64,000 bases of DNA from a bacterium (lineage in GTDB: Bacteria > Armatimonadota > Zipacnadia > Zipacnadales > Zipacnadaceae). The DNA is taken from positions 1 to 64,000 of the forward strand of contig JAUWYY010000002.1 in assembly GCA_030615605.1 (NCBI GenBank), in the 5' to 3' direction. Numbering within the stretch: the first letter of the stretch is position 1; every line of letters starts with the position of its first letter. Below, piece by piece: positions 1 through 8,862 of this stretch. The notes beneath the pieces were generated by a model. That model was not told where the DNA came from, did not search any database, and saw nothing but the letters and a program-made list of their open reading frames with translations. A program made the position numbers and the translations under genes.

Positions 1-1307
1 AAAAACTGGGTGGCGATCCCGACAATGGGTATGTAAGGCATCAGCGGGACCATGAAGCCGCGCTTGAGGTCGGGTCGCCGTCGCCGCATCGTGATAACCG
101 CCACGTTCACCTGAAGAAACAGGATGAGGAACATGATGTTGGCAGCACTGGCCACATCGTTAATGGGCAGAGCCAGGGCCATCAGGGTGACTATAACCGC
201 CGAAGTGATAATGGCGATATGGGGCGTGCGCCGCTTGGGGTGCACATGACTCATCGCCCTGAGCAACTCCCGGTTGCGCGCCATTGAAAACGAGACCCGC
301 GACGACGAGTAGATCGTAGCGTTAAGTGCCGAGCTGGTCGAGAGCAGACCGCCGATGATCCATAGCAACCCACCGATTGCCGGGCCGCCCAGCATTATCA
401 TTGCGGCGGCCTTCACCAGTCCGACCGCGCCCCCGGCACCCAGCCATTCCCAGTTCGTGGCAAAATCATGGGCATCCGGATTTACCCCGCCCAGGGCAGC
501 GACCACGATCAGGCAATATATCGGCACAACGATCCCCACCGCCAGGAACACCGCCTTGGGCAGGTTGCGGCGGGGGTTCTTGACCTCCTCCCCACACTGG
601 ACGATGATCTCATAGCCCTGAAAGGCGATGAATGTGAGTCCCATCGCCGTGAGAACGCTCCTGAATCCGTGGGGCATAAAGGGCGTGAACGACCCCTGCC
701 AGTCCGGCCGGTAAAACATGTAGTACAGCCCGGAAGCTATGAACACCGCCAGCAGAACAATCTTGGCCGTGCAGACCAGGACCGCCGTCTTACCAGTCTC
801 CGAGGCGCCGCGGAAGTTGATGTAGGTGAAGACTGCTATCACCGCAACCCCCAGGATCTTGTGCAGCCACTCCTGGACAAACAACTCGGGCGGCAGGCCA
901 ATGCTGACTCCCATTCTCTCAGTAAGGTGCAGCAGCAGCTCTCCGAAGTAGACACCGAAGCCCAGCGCGTACAGGCTGCACGCTGCCGCGTGGGCAAACC
1001 ACAACATCCAGCCCGCCAGGAAGCCGCTGGGGCCCGGCAGCGCCTCCCGTACCCACAAGTACCCGCCACCAGCCCCCGGGAAGGCCGAACCCAGTTCGGC
1101 ATAGGAGGCAGCGGTAATCAGCGTGATGAGGCCGTTGAGGACGAAGGCCAGAATCAGAGCCGGTCCCGCTATACCCGCTGCAATGGGCATCAGCACGAAG
1201 ATGCCGGCGCCGATCATCCCGCCGACGCCGATCATAGTTATATCCAGCAGCCCCATATCACGGCTCAGCGAGACTTCCTGTTGGGTCGCTTCCGGCTGAA
1301 CAGCCAT
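1..1307 (-). CDS. APC-family amino acid permease, 3' end outside window
   Basis: Predicted inner-membrane amino acid/polyamine:cation symporter. The visible 435 codons begin MAVQPEATQQEVSLSRDMGL and enter helix 1 with GVGGMIGAGIFVL, the glycine-rich unwound substrate site typical of the APC superfamily. About ten hydrophobic helices follow, with FIAFQGYEIIVQCGEEVKNP, the usual 'F.GyE....EE.knP' signature of APC helix 6 to loop, roughly two thirds along. The ATG at 1307 has AAGGA about 8 bases upstream and a good promoter at 1370-1398. The C-terminus, including any cytoplasmic Usp domain, lies outside the window. Substrate cannot be told from sequence. Confidence 0.88.
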   Translation of the reverse strand, partial: MAVQPEATQQEVSLSRDMGLLDITMIGVGGMIGAGIFVLMPIAAGIAGPALILAFVLNGLITLITAASYAELGSAFPGAGGGYLWVREALPGPSGFLAGWMLWFAHAAACSLYALGFGVYFGELLLHLTERMGVSIGLPPELFVQEWLHKILGVAVIAVFTYINFRGASETGKTAVLVCTAKIVLLAVFIASGLYYMFYRPDWQGSFTPFMPHGFRSVLTAMGLTFIAFQGYEIIVQCGEEVKNPRRNLPKAVFLAVGIVVPIYCLIVVAALGGVNPDAHDFATNWEWLGAGGAVGLVKAAAMIMLGGPAIGGLLWIIGGLLSTSSALNATIYSSSRVSFSMARNRELLRAMSHVHPKRRTPHIAIITSAVIVTLMALALPINDVASAANIMFLILFLQVNVAVITMRRRRPDLKRGFMVPLMPYIPIVGIATQF

Positions 1308-1369
1308 GAAACAATCCTTCTTTACTTGTGAGGGGAGGATGTGCGAGCAGTCTATTCAGAAGCATCCAC

Positions 1370-1398
1370 ATTGTACAATTATCGCCTGAGCAATGCAA
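1370..1398 (-). promoter_or_regulatory. Sigma-70-type promoter for the APC permease
   Basis: On the minus strand TTGCAT (1393-1398) and TACAAT (1370-1375) are separated by exactly 17 bases. The leader to the ATG would be about 55 bases. Confidence 0.6.
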
Positions 1399-1636
1399 GT
1401 TTCCACCAGCGACAGCAGCGTTGCTTCAGTGCTACAAACGGCTCCGGCAGGAATTTGGTGGGGGAGCACGAAGTTCTATAGATGATACAGCAAGATCACG
1501 TGGTGGCGGGCCGGACAAAGTGACCTCTGCAATAGTCTCTGGAAGCCAATTATAGGGGAGGCCACCTATGCTCACACGCAGAACTACGAGTAAGCAGTAT
1601 GCACACCGTTTGACTACACTAGGCGAGGTGAGAGGA
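1399..1636. other. Intergenic region between divergent permease and serpin genes
   Basis: Apart from the minus-strand promoter at its left edge I see no RNA gene or convincing ORF. A plus-strand promoter for the serpin must lie here; TATAGA near 1480 is a weak -10 candidate without a clear -35. An upstream in-frame ATG at 1568 exists but would spoil the lipoprotein signal that begins at 1637. Confidence 0.4.
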
Positions 1637-2914
1637 ATGGCCAGAAAACCGGCAATTATGGATATCGGAATCATCGTTGTCGCTGCCTGCATGGGGCTCG
1701 TTGCGTTGTCGGGATGCCCCAGGAATGGCGCGGACCATCGGATTGGGCCCATTAAGCCACAACGCGACCTTGACCTGACCGTGGACAGTCGTCTCGTCAA
1801 GGCCAGCAATGACTTCGGCTTTCGACTCTACCGCGAGCTGGCGAAGACAGATGCAGCGAGCAACATCTTCATCTCGCCCACCAGCATCGAGCTAGCGCTG
1901 GCGATGACCTACAACGGTGCGGGGGGGACAACAAGGGACGCGATGGCCGAGACCCTTGGGCTGCAGGCAATGACCCTCGACGAGGTCAACCAGGCAAACG
2001 CCCAACTGATGACGTTGCTGCAGAACCCTGATCCTGAGGTGGAGTTGGCCCTTGCCAACTCCCTGTGGGGTCAGCATGGTGTCACCTTCAACGCAGACTT
2101 CCTCCAGCGAAACACCGATTACTACGACGCCGAAGTGCGCAGCATTGACTTTGCCTCGCCCGTGTCCGTCGAGACAATCAACCAGTGGGTGAGCGAGAAG
2201 ACGCGGGGCACAATCCGCTATGTCGTGGATCATGACACGATCAGAGATGCGGTGCTGGTACTCGTTAACGCGCTTTACTTCAAGGGCCAATGGACAGTGC
2301 CCTTCGACAAGACGCAGACCAAGGACGGTCCTTTTACACTGGCGGACGGCACAAAGAAGACCTTGCCGATGATGCACCAGGCGGGCTGGTTCCAGTACTT
2401 CGAGACCGATGACTTCCAGTCGGTCATCCTGCCCTACGGCGAGGAGCGAGTGCGTATGCTCATCTTCCTCCCCAAGGCGGGCACGACCCTAGATGAACTC
2501 GCAACGAGCCTGACCGGGAAGAGGTGGGACCAGTGCATGGGTCGTCACTACGAGCAGACGGGGACGCTCGTCCTGCCGCGATTCGGGGCAGACTACCATG
2601 CGAGCCTACAAGCTGCGCTGAGCGCTCTCGGCATGGAAGTTGCCTTTTCTCCAGTAGAGGCGGATTTCTTTGGCATGCTGGGGCACGATCCTGACGCACT
2701 GGACGGGGCTCTGCCCCTCCTGTGGGTAATCCACAAAACACGGATTGATGTGGATGAGGAGGGCACGGTTGCTGCCGCAGTAACAGCCGGCGCACCGGGG
2801 GGACTGCCGCCTACTCCGTTCACCATGGTCGTGGACCACCCATTCTTTGTAGCCATCCAGGATCGGCCAAGCGGGGCCATACTATTCATGGGCACGATAA
2901 TTGACCCACAATAA
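1637..2914 (+). CDS. Serpin-family serine protease inhibitor, predicted lipoprotein
   Basis: 425-residue serpin. I start it at ATG 1637, preceded by GGTGAGAGG, because the resulting N-terminus is a clean type II signal: a short basic start, a hydrophobic stretch and the lipobox LSGC near residue 27. The full serpin fold follows: the early FISPTSIELALAMTYNGA block, TLPMMHQAG, the hinge EEGTVAAAVTAG and the C-terminal VVDHPFFVAIQD. A hinge with Gly, Thr and small alanines is what inhibitory (not substrate-like) serpins have. The reactive loop is short and Gly/Pro-rich, so the P1 residue cannot be set by eye. Inference: a membrane-anchored inhibitor of extracytoplasmic proteases. Confidence 0.9.
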   Translation: MARKPAIMDIGIIVVAACMGLVALSGCPRNGADHRIGPIKPQRDLDLTVDSRLVKASNDFGFRLYRELAKTDAASNIFISPTSIELALAMTYNGAGGTTRDAMAETLGLQAMTLDEVNQANAQLMTLLQNPDPEVELALANSLWGQHGVTFNADFLQRNTDYYDAEVRSIDFASPVSVETINQWVSEKTRGTIRYVVDHDTIRDAVLVLVNALYFKGQWTVPFDKTQTKDGPFTLADGTKKTLPMMHQAGWFQYFETDDFQSVILPYGEERVRMLIFLPKAGTTLDELATSLTGKRWDQCMGRHYEQTGTLVLPRFGADYHASLQAALSALGMEVAFSPVEADFFGMLGHDPDALDGALPLLWVIHKTRIDVDEEGTVAAAVTAGAPGGLPPTPFTMVVDHPFFVAIQDRPSGAILFMGTIIDPQ

Positions 2915-3045
2915 GAGCCGGATGCCTGATACGCTCAGATATGGGCAATCCTGGGTCAAAGCTTACCTGCCAAGCCACCGCGATGTATCCGGACAGTGCC
3001 CAGTGGAGCAGATGACAAACCCAAGGGGGAAAGGGAGGCTGGTGC

Positions 3046-4005
3046 GTGGCGGGGCAAACTGACCGACGACTGGCGCAGATTGCAGTAATGTGGCACGGGG
3101 GAATCGGGCCGGCGGGATTTCGCCGCCTGCTCGGCCACTTCGGTGATGGCCCCACTATTGTCGCTACCAGCGAAGATGAACTGTCTGTGCCCAGCTTGCG
3201 CCTCAACGCCGAGCAGATTGAGGCGATTTCGCAGCTTGCCAGCCGCCTCGGGGAAGTCGAAGAACAGCTTGACCAGCTCCACGGCCAGAATATCCACGTC
3301 ATCTGCGACTTTGAACCGGAATATCCCCAGAGCCTGCGCGCCATTGGCAATCTGCCGCCTGTACTCTGTATCGCCGGTCGCCTTCTGCCCGTTGACGAGC
3401 CGGCAGTGGCCCTCGTCGGCACCCGCAGTCCCAGCGAAGAGGGCTTCCAGATGGCTGGCGAGCTGGGCGCGGCCCTGGCCAAGCAGAATATCACGGTGGT
3501 CAGCGGACTGGCGCTGGGATGCGACACTGCCGCACACCAGGGTGCGCTGAGCGCTGGCGGTCGGACGATAGCAGTGCTCGGCTCCGGCATCCTGGTTATT
3601 CATCCCCACAGCAATCTCGAGCTGGCCCGCGAGATCGCCGAACACGGCGCAGTCATCTCTGAGCAGCCGCCCACCGCCGAGCCTTCGGTAGGTCGGCTGA
3701 TGGCGCGCAATCGCCTGCAAAGCGGTCTGTCGCGGGCCATCATTGTAGTCGAGTCAGGCGAGTCCGGCGGCTCAATGGAAACTGTCAAGAGCGCTCGGCG
3801 CCAGGGACGATTAGTCTGCACAGTGGACTGGCCTCAAGTCACTGCCAAGCGCACCGGCAACCGCAAGCTACTCGCTGAAGGCGCCCGGCCGATTTCCGGC
3901 CCCGAGCAAGTCGCAGGGCTGGTCACGGCGCTCTACTTCCATCAACAGCAGCAGCAGCGTGAACAGGCGGAAGAATCTCAACAGCAGTTATTCGCCGAGG
4001 AGTGA
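3046..4005 (+). CDS. dprA: DNA-processing protein DprA
   Basis: DprA loads RecA onto incoming single-stranded DNA in natural transformation. The GTG start at 3046 follows GGGAGG by 7 bases. An N-terminal helical region is followed by the Rossmann-like DprA/Smf core: GTRSPSEEG, SGLALGCDTAAHQGAL, VLGSGI, ISEQPP and ARNRLQSGLS, all matching the family pattern. At 319 residues it is shorter than typical DprA (about 360-380). The C-terminus after GPEQVAG is a Gln/Glu-rich tail (HQQQQQREQAEESQQQ) in place of the usual winged-helix domain. recA lies about 3 kb downstream. Confidence 0.88.
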   Translation: MAGQTDRRLAQIAVMWHGGIGPAGFRRLLGHFGDGPTIVATSEDELSVPSLRLNAEQIEAISQLASRLGEVEEQLDQLHGQNIHVICDFEPEYPQSLRAIGNLPPVLCIAGRLLPVDEPAVALVGTRSPSEEGFQMAGELGAALAKQNITVVSGLALGCDTAAHQGALSAGGRTIAVLGSGILVIHPHSNLELAREIAEHGAVISEQPPTAEPSVGRLMARNRLQSGLSRAIIVVESGESGGSMETVKSARRQGRLVCTVDWPQVTAKRTGNRKLLAEGARPISGPEQVAGLVTALYFHQQQQQREQAEESQQQLFAEE

Positions 4006-4122
4006 AGTCAGGGCGGCGTACGGTAGATAGGTGGACGGCAGCCGTGACACCGTAATAGCCGAGGGCACCGCGGCCGGTTCGCCGACCGGGCAGGCATACT
4101 CGCACTCCCCACAGCCCATTAC

Positions 4123-4569
4123 TCATTGCCCGGTGGAGCCGAAGCCGCCCCTGCCGCGGGCAGTCTCGGGCAGGTCAATTACAACCTGCCATTCCCCACG
4201 GATGATCGGGCCAATGACCATCTGAGCTATGCGCTGGCCATGGGTGATTACAAAGGGCTCTTCGCCCAGGTTTATCAGGGCGATTTTGACGGTTCCCCGG
4301 TAGTCAGCATCAATCGTGCCGGGGGCATTGACCACGGTTACCCCGTGCTTGACAGCCAGGCCGCTGCGCGGGCGAATTTGGGCTTCGACTGCGGGCGGCA
4401 GGGCAATGCGCAGGCCGGTGCTGACCAATGCTCGTTGGCCGGGCTGAAGAATGAGCTGTTCAGCTTCGGGAAGGGCCGCGCGCAAGTCCATGCCGGCCGA
4501 CTGCTCTGTCTGGTAATCCGGCAGGGGCAGGTCAGCAGCCTCGGGCAGCACCTGTACGGCAATCTCCAC
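4123..4569 (-). CDS. dut: dUTP diphosphatase
   Basis: Hydrolyses dUTP to dUMP and pyrophosphate, keeping uracil out of DNA and supplying dTMP synthesis. All five trimeric dUTPase motifs are present in order: [29 protein letters not shown] and the P-loop-like [10 protein letters not shown] at the C-terminus. I choose the GTG at 4569, giving 148 residues, the usual length. The longer forms from ATG 4629 or 4656 would place the start inside the -10/-35 elements found at 4628-4656. No strong Shine-Dalgarno precedes 4569. Convergent with dprA. Confidence 0.9.
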   Translation of the reverse strand: MEIAVQVLPEAADLPLPDYQTEQSAGMDLRAALPEAEQLILQPGQRALVSTGLRIALPPAVEAQIRPRSGLAVKHGVTVVNAPGTIDADYRGTVKIALINLGEEPFVITHGQRIAQMVIGPIIRGEWQVVIDLPETARGRGGFGSTGQ

Positions 4570-4627
4570 GGAACTTGGGTGTGGATCAGGCTGATTGGTA
4601 TTGGACGAGCGACAAGTCACGGACGCC

Positions 4628-4656
4628 ATTATAGCAGACGACCAGCAGTTCGGCAA
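4628..4656 (-). promoter_or_regulatory. Promoter of dut
   Basis: Minus strand TTGCCG (4651-4656), 17-base spacer, TATAAT (4628-4633) preceded by TG, an extended -10. Transcription would begin near 4621, which rules out the upstream ATG codons and supports the GTG start at 4569. Confidence 0.7.
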
Positions 4657-4708
4657 CGCCGAAAAGTGCCCATAGTCGGCCCGGCCGCCGGGCCGACTAC
4701 TGGTTATA

Positions 4709-4737
4709 TTGACAGCAACTTTGGTGTGGAGTATAAT
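4709..4737 (+). promoter_or_regulatory. Perfect consensus promoter of the cinA-recA operon
   Basis: TTGACA (4709-4714), exactly 17 bases, TATAAT (4732-4737). It lies back to back with the dut promoter and points to cinA, the next convincing gene. No Gram-positive (GAAC-N4-GTTC) or CTG-N10-CAG SOS box was seen beside it. Confidence 0.8.
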
Positions 4738-4743
4738 GTATGA

Positions 4744-5150
4744 TGAACTCGATGGGATGATCTAGCCCGATTGGACATACCGTTAACACTTCGGAGTTCG
4801 CTAAACGATAAACTGTTGCCTGACGTGTCAGCACTGTTGTCGTCCCCAAGCCAAGACTGAGTGGCAGGAGAGATGTTGTTATATGCCACGCGAAATGATA
4901 ATGCGGATGCAGTTGACCGGCCATATGGCGTACGATTGTGCATCGGAAAACCAAAAAAGCAGCATCCCGGCGGAGGATTCCAACCGCCCGGTGGCATTTT
5001 CACTTGAACCGGCGCAGTTGGATCAGCTTGAGGGCAACACACGAGGCAGTGATGACCGGCAATCCGAGGAGAATCTCCTCCCGGACTGATAACCGGCGTC
5101 ATTAGCTAAGGTTCTGACACGGCAGGCGATCAGCGGGCTTCAGTTGAGGA
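4744..5150 (+). other. Long leader between the promoter and cinA
   Basis: About 400 bases lie between the predicted transcription start and cinA. A 68-codon frame (ATG 4883 to stop 5089) and a 47-codon frame (ATG 4873) start here. AGGAG at 4866-4870 is badly spaced for both, and neither peptide is recognised. A short GAGGAG/CTCCTC hairpin is present near 5065. I cannot say whether the stretch is an untranslated regulatory leader or a small gene. Confidence 0.3.
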
Positions 5151-5162
5151 TTGGGACACTCT

Positions 5163-6413
5163 TTGAAAGCCGAAATCGTCTCCATCGGAACCGAATTGCT
5201 GTTTGGCGAAATAGACGATACCAATGCCACTTACATATCCCGGCATCTGACCTCTGCCGGGATTGACGTCCATCTGCGCCACGCAGTAGATGACGAGCTC
5301 GATCGCATCGTCCAGGTGCTCGGCGCCGCTATGCGCCGTAGTGATGCCGTCATCACCTGCGGCGGCCTCGGGCCTACTCCCGACGACCTGACCCGGCAGG
5401 CAATTGCCCAGGTCACCAATCGCGCCCTGCAGACCGTACCAGCAGCCGAGCAGCAGTTGCGCGACTTCTTCGCTAAGCGCCACCGGAAGGTCAGCAGCAA
5501 TAACCTCAGACAATGCCAGGTGCCCCGTGGCGGGCAGCTTCTGGGCAACTCAGTAGGCACTGCCCCCGGCCTGCTCATCGAGCACGAGGACTGCACGCTG
5601 ATTGCAGTGCCTGGCCCCCCGCCTGAGATGCGCCAGATGATGACCGACCACGTCATGCCCTATCTGCGCGAAAGACTCACCCAGCAGCAACAAAGCTCCC
5701 TGTTTACTCGCACGTTGCGCGTCGCCGACATCGGGGAATCAGACCTGGCTCAGCAACTGGAGGATATTCTGGCCGATCAGAGCGATCTCGCCTTGGCCCT
5801 GTATGCCTCTCCTGGGGAGGTGCGCATCCGCATGCACACCAAGGCACCATCTCAGCAGGAGGCAAACAAGAAGCTGGGCGATCTCGAGAACTCTGTGCGC
5901 CAGCGGCTGGGCGAGCACATCTACGGCACTGATGACGAGACAATGGAGGTGGCAGTCGGCCAGGTGCTGGTAGCCGCCAGCGCCACCCTGGCCGTCGCCG
6001 AAAGCTGCACTGGCGGGCTGGTTGCCAGTCGCATCACCGATGTGCCGGGCAGCAGCCGGTATTTCCAGGGCGGCTACGTGACCTACAGTAACGAACTGAA
6101 GCAGCAGCTTCTGGGCGTTCCTGCTCAGATCATCCAGCAACACGGCGCAGTCAGCGAAGAATGTGCCCAGGCGATGGCCGAAGGTGCCCGCCAGAGCAGC
6201 GGCGCCGATTATGCACTGGCAGTCACCGGAGTTGCCGGCCCCGATGGGGGTACGCCCCAGAAGCCTGTTGGCCGCGTCTACATTGCTGTGGCCGATGAAC
6301 AAGAGACAATCTGCCAGCAATTTGACTGGCCGGGCACACGCAGCCAGTTTAAGCAGCGCACCTCGCAGATGGCGCTGAACATGCTCAGGAAGAGGGTGCT
6401 TGGCCTTGTCTGA
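5163..6413 (+). CDS. cinA: CinA, competence/damage-inducible protein with NMN deamidase domain
   Basis: Two-domain pyridine-nucleotide recycling enzyme. The N-terminal MoaB/MoCF-like domain begins AEIVSIGTELLFGEIDDTN and carries ITCGGLGPTPDD. The C-terminal PncC domain carries AESCTGGLVASRITDVPGSS and GAVSEECAQAMAEGAR, including the serine of the ESCTGG motif used for nicotinamide mononucleotide deamidation. The TTG at 5163 gives the canonical N-terminus (416 residues); TTG 5151 in the same frame is the alternative. First gene of the cinA-thpR-recA-recX run. The 3' end overlaps thpR by 8 bases, so translation is probably coupled. Confidence 0.93.
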   Translation: MKAEIVSIGTELLFGEIDDTNATYISRHLTSAGIDVHLRHAVDDELDRIVQVLGAAMRRSDAVITCGGLGPTPDDLTRQAIAQVTNRALQTVPAAEQQLRDFFAKRHRKVSSNNLRQCQVPRGGQLLGNSVGTAPGLLIEHEDCTLIAVPGPPPEMRQMMTDHVMPYLRERLTQQQQSSLFTRTLRVADIGESDLAQQLEDILADQSDLALALYASPGEVRIRMHTKAPSQQEANKKLGDLENSVRQRLGEHIYGTDDETMEVAVGQVLVAASATLAVAESCTGGLVASRITDVPGSSRYFQGGYVTYSNELKQQLLGVPAQIIQQHGAVSEECAQAMAEGARQSSGADYALAVTGVAGPDGGTPQKPVGRVYIAVADEQETICQQFDWPGTRSQFKQRTSQMALNMLRKRVLGLV

Positions 6414-7011
6414 GAATCTGCGGCTTTTCTTCGCGGTGCCCACACCTGAAGAGATCAAACAACAGGCCCGGCAGATCCAAAAGCAGTGTGACTGCCCCGG
6501 TCTGAAAATAGGCTGGGTAGGGCCGGACCGGATGCATTTTACGCTGAAATTCCTGGGCGATACGCCGGAGGATCAATTGTCTCAACTATCTGAGGTGGCG
6601 TGCAGGGTGGCGCAGTCGCATCCAGCCCACCAGGTTACCGTGGCGGGAGCTGGCGCGTTCCCCAATATTCGCCGTCCTCGGATCATATGGGTTGGATGCA
6701 GCGCCGGGGCCGAGCAACTTATTGCCCTGGGTACTGAGCTGGACCAAGCTCTGACTGAGGCAAAACTGGCCGAACCAGAGAAGAGAGATTTCACACCCCA
6801 CCTGACGCTGGGGAGGGTGCGCAAGGGTTGCGACTTCGACGAACTTACGGCGAGTCTGGAGAAGTTAAGCGACCGCGTACTCGGCCAGATGCCAGTAGAT
6901 CACTTCGTACTTATGCGCAGCGACTTGCAGCCCGGGCAAGCCCCGGTCTATACCGAATTGAACCGCTTCGAGCTAGGGAAAGCACAAGAAGATCGGAGCA
7001 GCAGTCAGTAG
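6406..7011 (+). CDS. thpR: RNA 2',3'-cyclic phosphodiesterase (2H family)
   Basis: 2H phosphoesterase of the LigT/ThpR family, opening 2',3'-cyclic phosphates on RNA ends. Two catalytic H-x-T-L motifs are clear: [11 protein letters not shown] near residue 45 and [10 protein letters not shown] near residue 130. About 201 residues. TTG 6406 gives 9-base spacing from AGAGGG; TTG 6400 is a second option. It overlaps the end of cinA and is followed by recA after 26 bases, so it is co-transcribed with the repair genes. Confidence 0.88.
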   Translation: MSENLRLFFAVPTPEEIKQQARQIQKQCDCPGLKIGWVGPDRMHFTLKFLGDTPEDQLSQLSEVACRVAQSHPAHQVTVAGAGAFPNIRRPRIIWVGCSAGAEQLIALGTELDQALTEAKLAEPEKRDFTPHLTLGRVRKGCDFDELTASLEKLSDRVLGQMPVDHFVLMRSDLQPGQAPVYTELNRFELGKAQEDRSSSQ

Positions 7012-7037
7012 GAGAATTAGTTGTCGGAAGGGGTGCG

Positions 7038-8093
7038 ATGACCGTGGCAGATAAGGACAATGACAAAAGCAAGGCGCTGAATATAGCGGTTAGCCAGATC
7101 CGCAAGCAGTTCGGCGAAGGGGCAGTGATGCGGCTGGGCGATGAACCAACGCGCATGGGGGTTGAGGTTATCCCCACTGGCTGTCTGTCTCTGGATATTG
7201 CTCTGGGTGTCGGGGGACTGCCGCGCGGGCGAGTGGTGGAACTGTACGGAGCCGAGGGTTCAGGGAAAACCACCATCGGGCTACACATCCTGGCCGAGGC
7301 CCAAAAACGCGGCGGCACTGCCGCATTCATTGATGCCGAGCACGCTTTCTCCCGTGAGTATGCTGAGAATCTGGGTGTGGATCTGGACGAGCTGCTCATC
7401 TCCCAACCTGACTTCGGGGAACAGGCTCTGGAGATATGCGATACACTGGTACGCAGCGGCGCCCTGGACGTGGTGGTGATCGATTCAGTAGCCGCTCTGG
7501 TACCTCGGGCGGAACTGGAAGGCGAGATGGGCGACACCCATGTGGGATTGCAGGCCCGGCTAATGAGCCAGGCTCTGCGCAAGCTCGCCGGTTCAGTCGC
7601 CCAGACCAGGACCCTTATCGTCTTCATCAATCAGATCCGCGAGAAGATCGGGGTAATGTTCGGTAGCCCCGAGACTACCCCGGGCGGGCGGGCCCTGAAG
7701 TTCTGGTCGTCAGTGCGTCTGCAGCTAAGCCCGCGCCAGGGCATCAAAGAGGGCAGCGAGTCAGTGGGCCGACGGGTAAACGTCCGCATCGTCAAGAACA
7801 AGGTAGCCCCGCCCTTCCGGCGCTGCGAATTTGACATTATCTACGGCGAGGGCATCTCACAAGAAGGCTGCATTATTGACGAGGCCCTGGAGTTGAAACT
7901 GATTGAGAAGTCAGGAAGCTGGTTCAGCTACGAGGACGAAAGTATCGGCCAGGGACGCAATAAGGTTGTCGAGTTTCTCAGGGAGAATGATGATGTACGC
8001 GATGGCTTGGAAGCCAAGATAAGAGAGGCCCACAACCTGCTCGAAATTCCTGCTGTACCAGAGCCAGAAGTCGAATCAGACGACGAGGAGTAA
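7038..8093 (+). CDS. recA: RecA recombinase
   Basis: DNA strand-exchange ATPase. The ATG at 7038, after GGAAGGGG, gives 351 residues. Walker A reads GAEGSGKTT (GPESSGKTT in E. coli), with [13 protein letters not shown] as Walker B, loop L1 [15 protein letters not shown] and loop L2 [14 protein letters not shown]. The family signature appears as ALKFWSSVR, with Trp where Tyr is usual. The acidic C-terminal tail [10 protein letters not shown] is typical. Followed closely by recX. No LexA-type operator was seen in front of the operon. Confidence 0.97.
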   Translation: MTVADKDNDKSKALNIAVSQIRKQFGEGAVMRLGDEPTRMGVEVIPTGCLSLDIALGVGGLPRGRVVELYGAEGSGKTTIGLHILAEAQKRGGTAAFIDAEHAFSREYAENLGVDLDELLISQPDFGEQALEICDTLVRSGALDVVVIDSVAALVPRAELEGEMGDTHVGLQARLMSQALRKLAGSVAQTRTLIVFINQIREKIGVMFGSPETTPGGRALKFWSSVRLQLSPRQGIKEGSESVGRRVNVRIVKNKVAPPFRRCEFDIIYGEGISQEGCIIDEALELKLIEKSGSWFSYEDESIGQGRNKVVEFLRENDDVRDGLEAKIREAHNLLEIPAVPEPEVESDDEE

Positions 8094-8117
8094 CGCTCGG
8101 GGTGGTCAGTGGCCACA

Positions 8118-8753
8118 ATGTCCCGGATTACCGACATCAAACCCAAGTCAAAGAAGTCGCGGCACTATTCGATTTTCGTAGACGACGAATTGGCCGCTCA
8201 GGTCAATGAGGAGGTGATTGCCAAGCTTGGCCTGCGGCGCGATCAGGCCATAACGCCGCAGCGGCTGGAGCAGATAGCCACCGCCGAGCAAGACAGCCAG
8301 ACGCGGCAGGCGGCCCTCAATTTATTGGAGTATCGGGCTCGGACTCGCCAGGAGCTAGCCAGACGACTGCGACGCAAGGACCTGCCCACCGACTCTATCC
8401 AGCGAGTCATCGCCGACCTGGGCGAGAAGGGGTTGATTGACGACCAGCAGTTTGCCCGGTGGATGGTGGGTAGCTTGAGACGCCGCAAGAATCTAAGCAA
8501 GCGGGCGATAGCCAATAAACTCAGGCAGGCCGGCGTAGATCACGAGATAGCTGAGGCCGTCATCAGCGAGGAACTGGCTGATTATGACGAACACAGCCGC
8601 GCTGAGCAGGCCGCAGTTAAGCATATGAAAAAGTTGGCCAACCTTGAACCGACAACCCGGCGGCGTCGGTTGTACAGCTATCTGCAGCGTCGGGGGTTTC
8701 CGCCCTATCTGATTCGCGACGTTTTGCAGGAAGTCCAGCCGGACGACGACTAA
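8118..8753 (+). CDS. recX: RecX regulatory protein
   Basis: Inhibits or modulates RecA filaments by binding in the filament groove. 211 residues from ATG 8118; GTG 8109 is in frame and has better Shine-Dalgarno spacing. The three-helix RecX repeats are visible: ALNLLEYRARTRQELARRL, then IADLGEKGLIDDQQFARW, then a third unit ending RRGFPPYLIRDVL. It lies 24 bases after recA, the common arrangement. Confidence 0.92.
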   Translation: MSRITDIKPKSKKSRHYSIFVDDELAAQVNEEVIAKLGLRRDQAITPQRLEQIATAEQDSQTRQAALNLLEYRARTRQELARRLRRKDLPTDSIQRVIADLGEKGLIDDQQFARWMVGSLRRRKNLSKRAIANKLRQAGVDHEIAEAVISEELADYDEHSRAEQAAVKHMKKLANLEPTTRRRRLYSYLQRRGFPPYLIRDVLQEVQPDDD

Positions 8754-8793
8754 GCGCTCCCTGACAACTAGCACAAAGCTACCGTTGACACAG

Positions 8794-8823
8794 GTAATTG
8801 ATGCGCATTAGCGCATCAATTAC
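8794..8823. promoter_or_regulatory. Perfect 13-bp inverted repeat with ATTA loop between recX and rny
   Basis: GTAATTGATGCGC (8794-8806), loop ATTA, exact complement 8811-8823. There is no T-run after it, so it is not a typical intrinsic terminator. TTGACA at 8785-8790 sits just upstream, but no -10 follows at 17 bases. It could be an operator, an RNA-processing hairpin or a Rho-independent-like stop lacking the U tract. Confidence 0.6.
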
Positions 8824-8862
8824 ATTCGAACTCACCAACTACCATGATCGGAGGTGCTCCAT

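Noticed and set aside
468-1331. Long plus-strand frame over the permease gene
   Set aside because: It is the complement of a clearly conserved APC permease and has no protein features of its own.
4016-4030. GTACGGTAGATAG similar to the loop of the dispersed repeat at 35676
   Set aside because: Only 13 bases match and neither hairpin is present; one such match in 64 kb can be chance.
4883-5089. 68-codon plus-strand frame before cinA
   Set aside because: Shine-Dalgarno badly spaced, composition not protein-like, no family resemblance; kept only as part of the leader description.
6828-7037. 70-codon N-terminal extension of recA
   Set aside because: Overlaps the thpR coding sequence, Arg-rich and unlike any RecA N-terminus; ATG 7038 gives standard length with a ribosome site.
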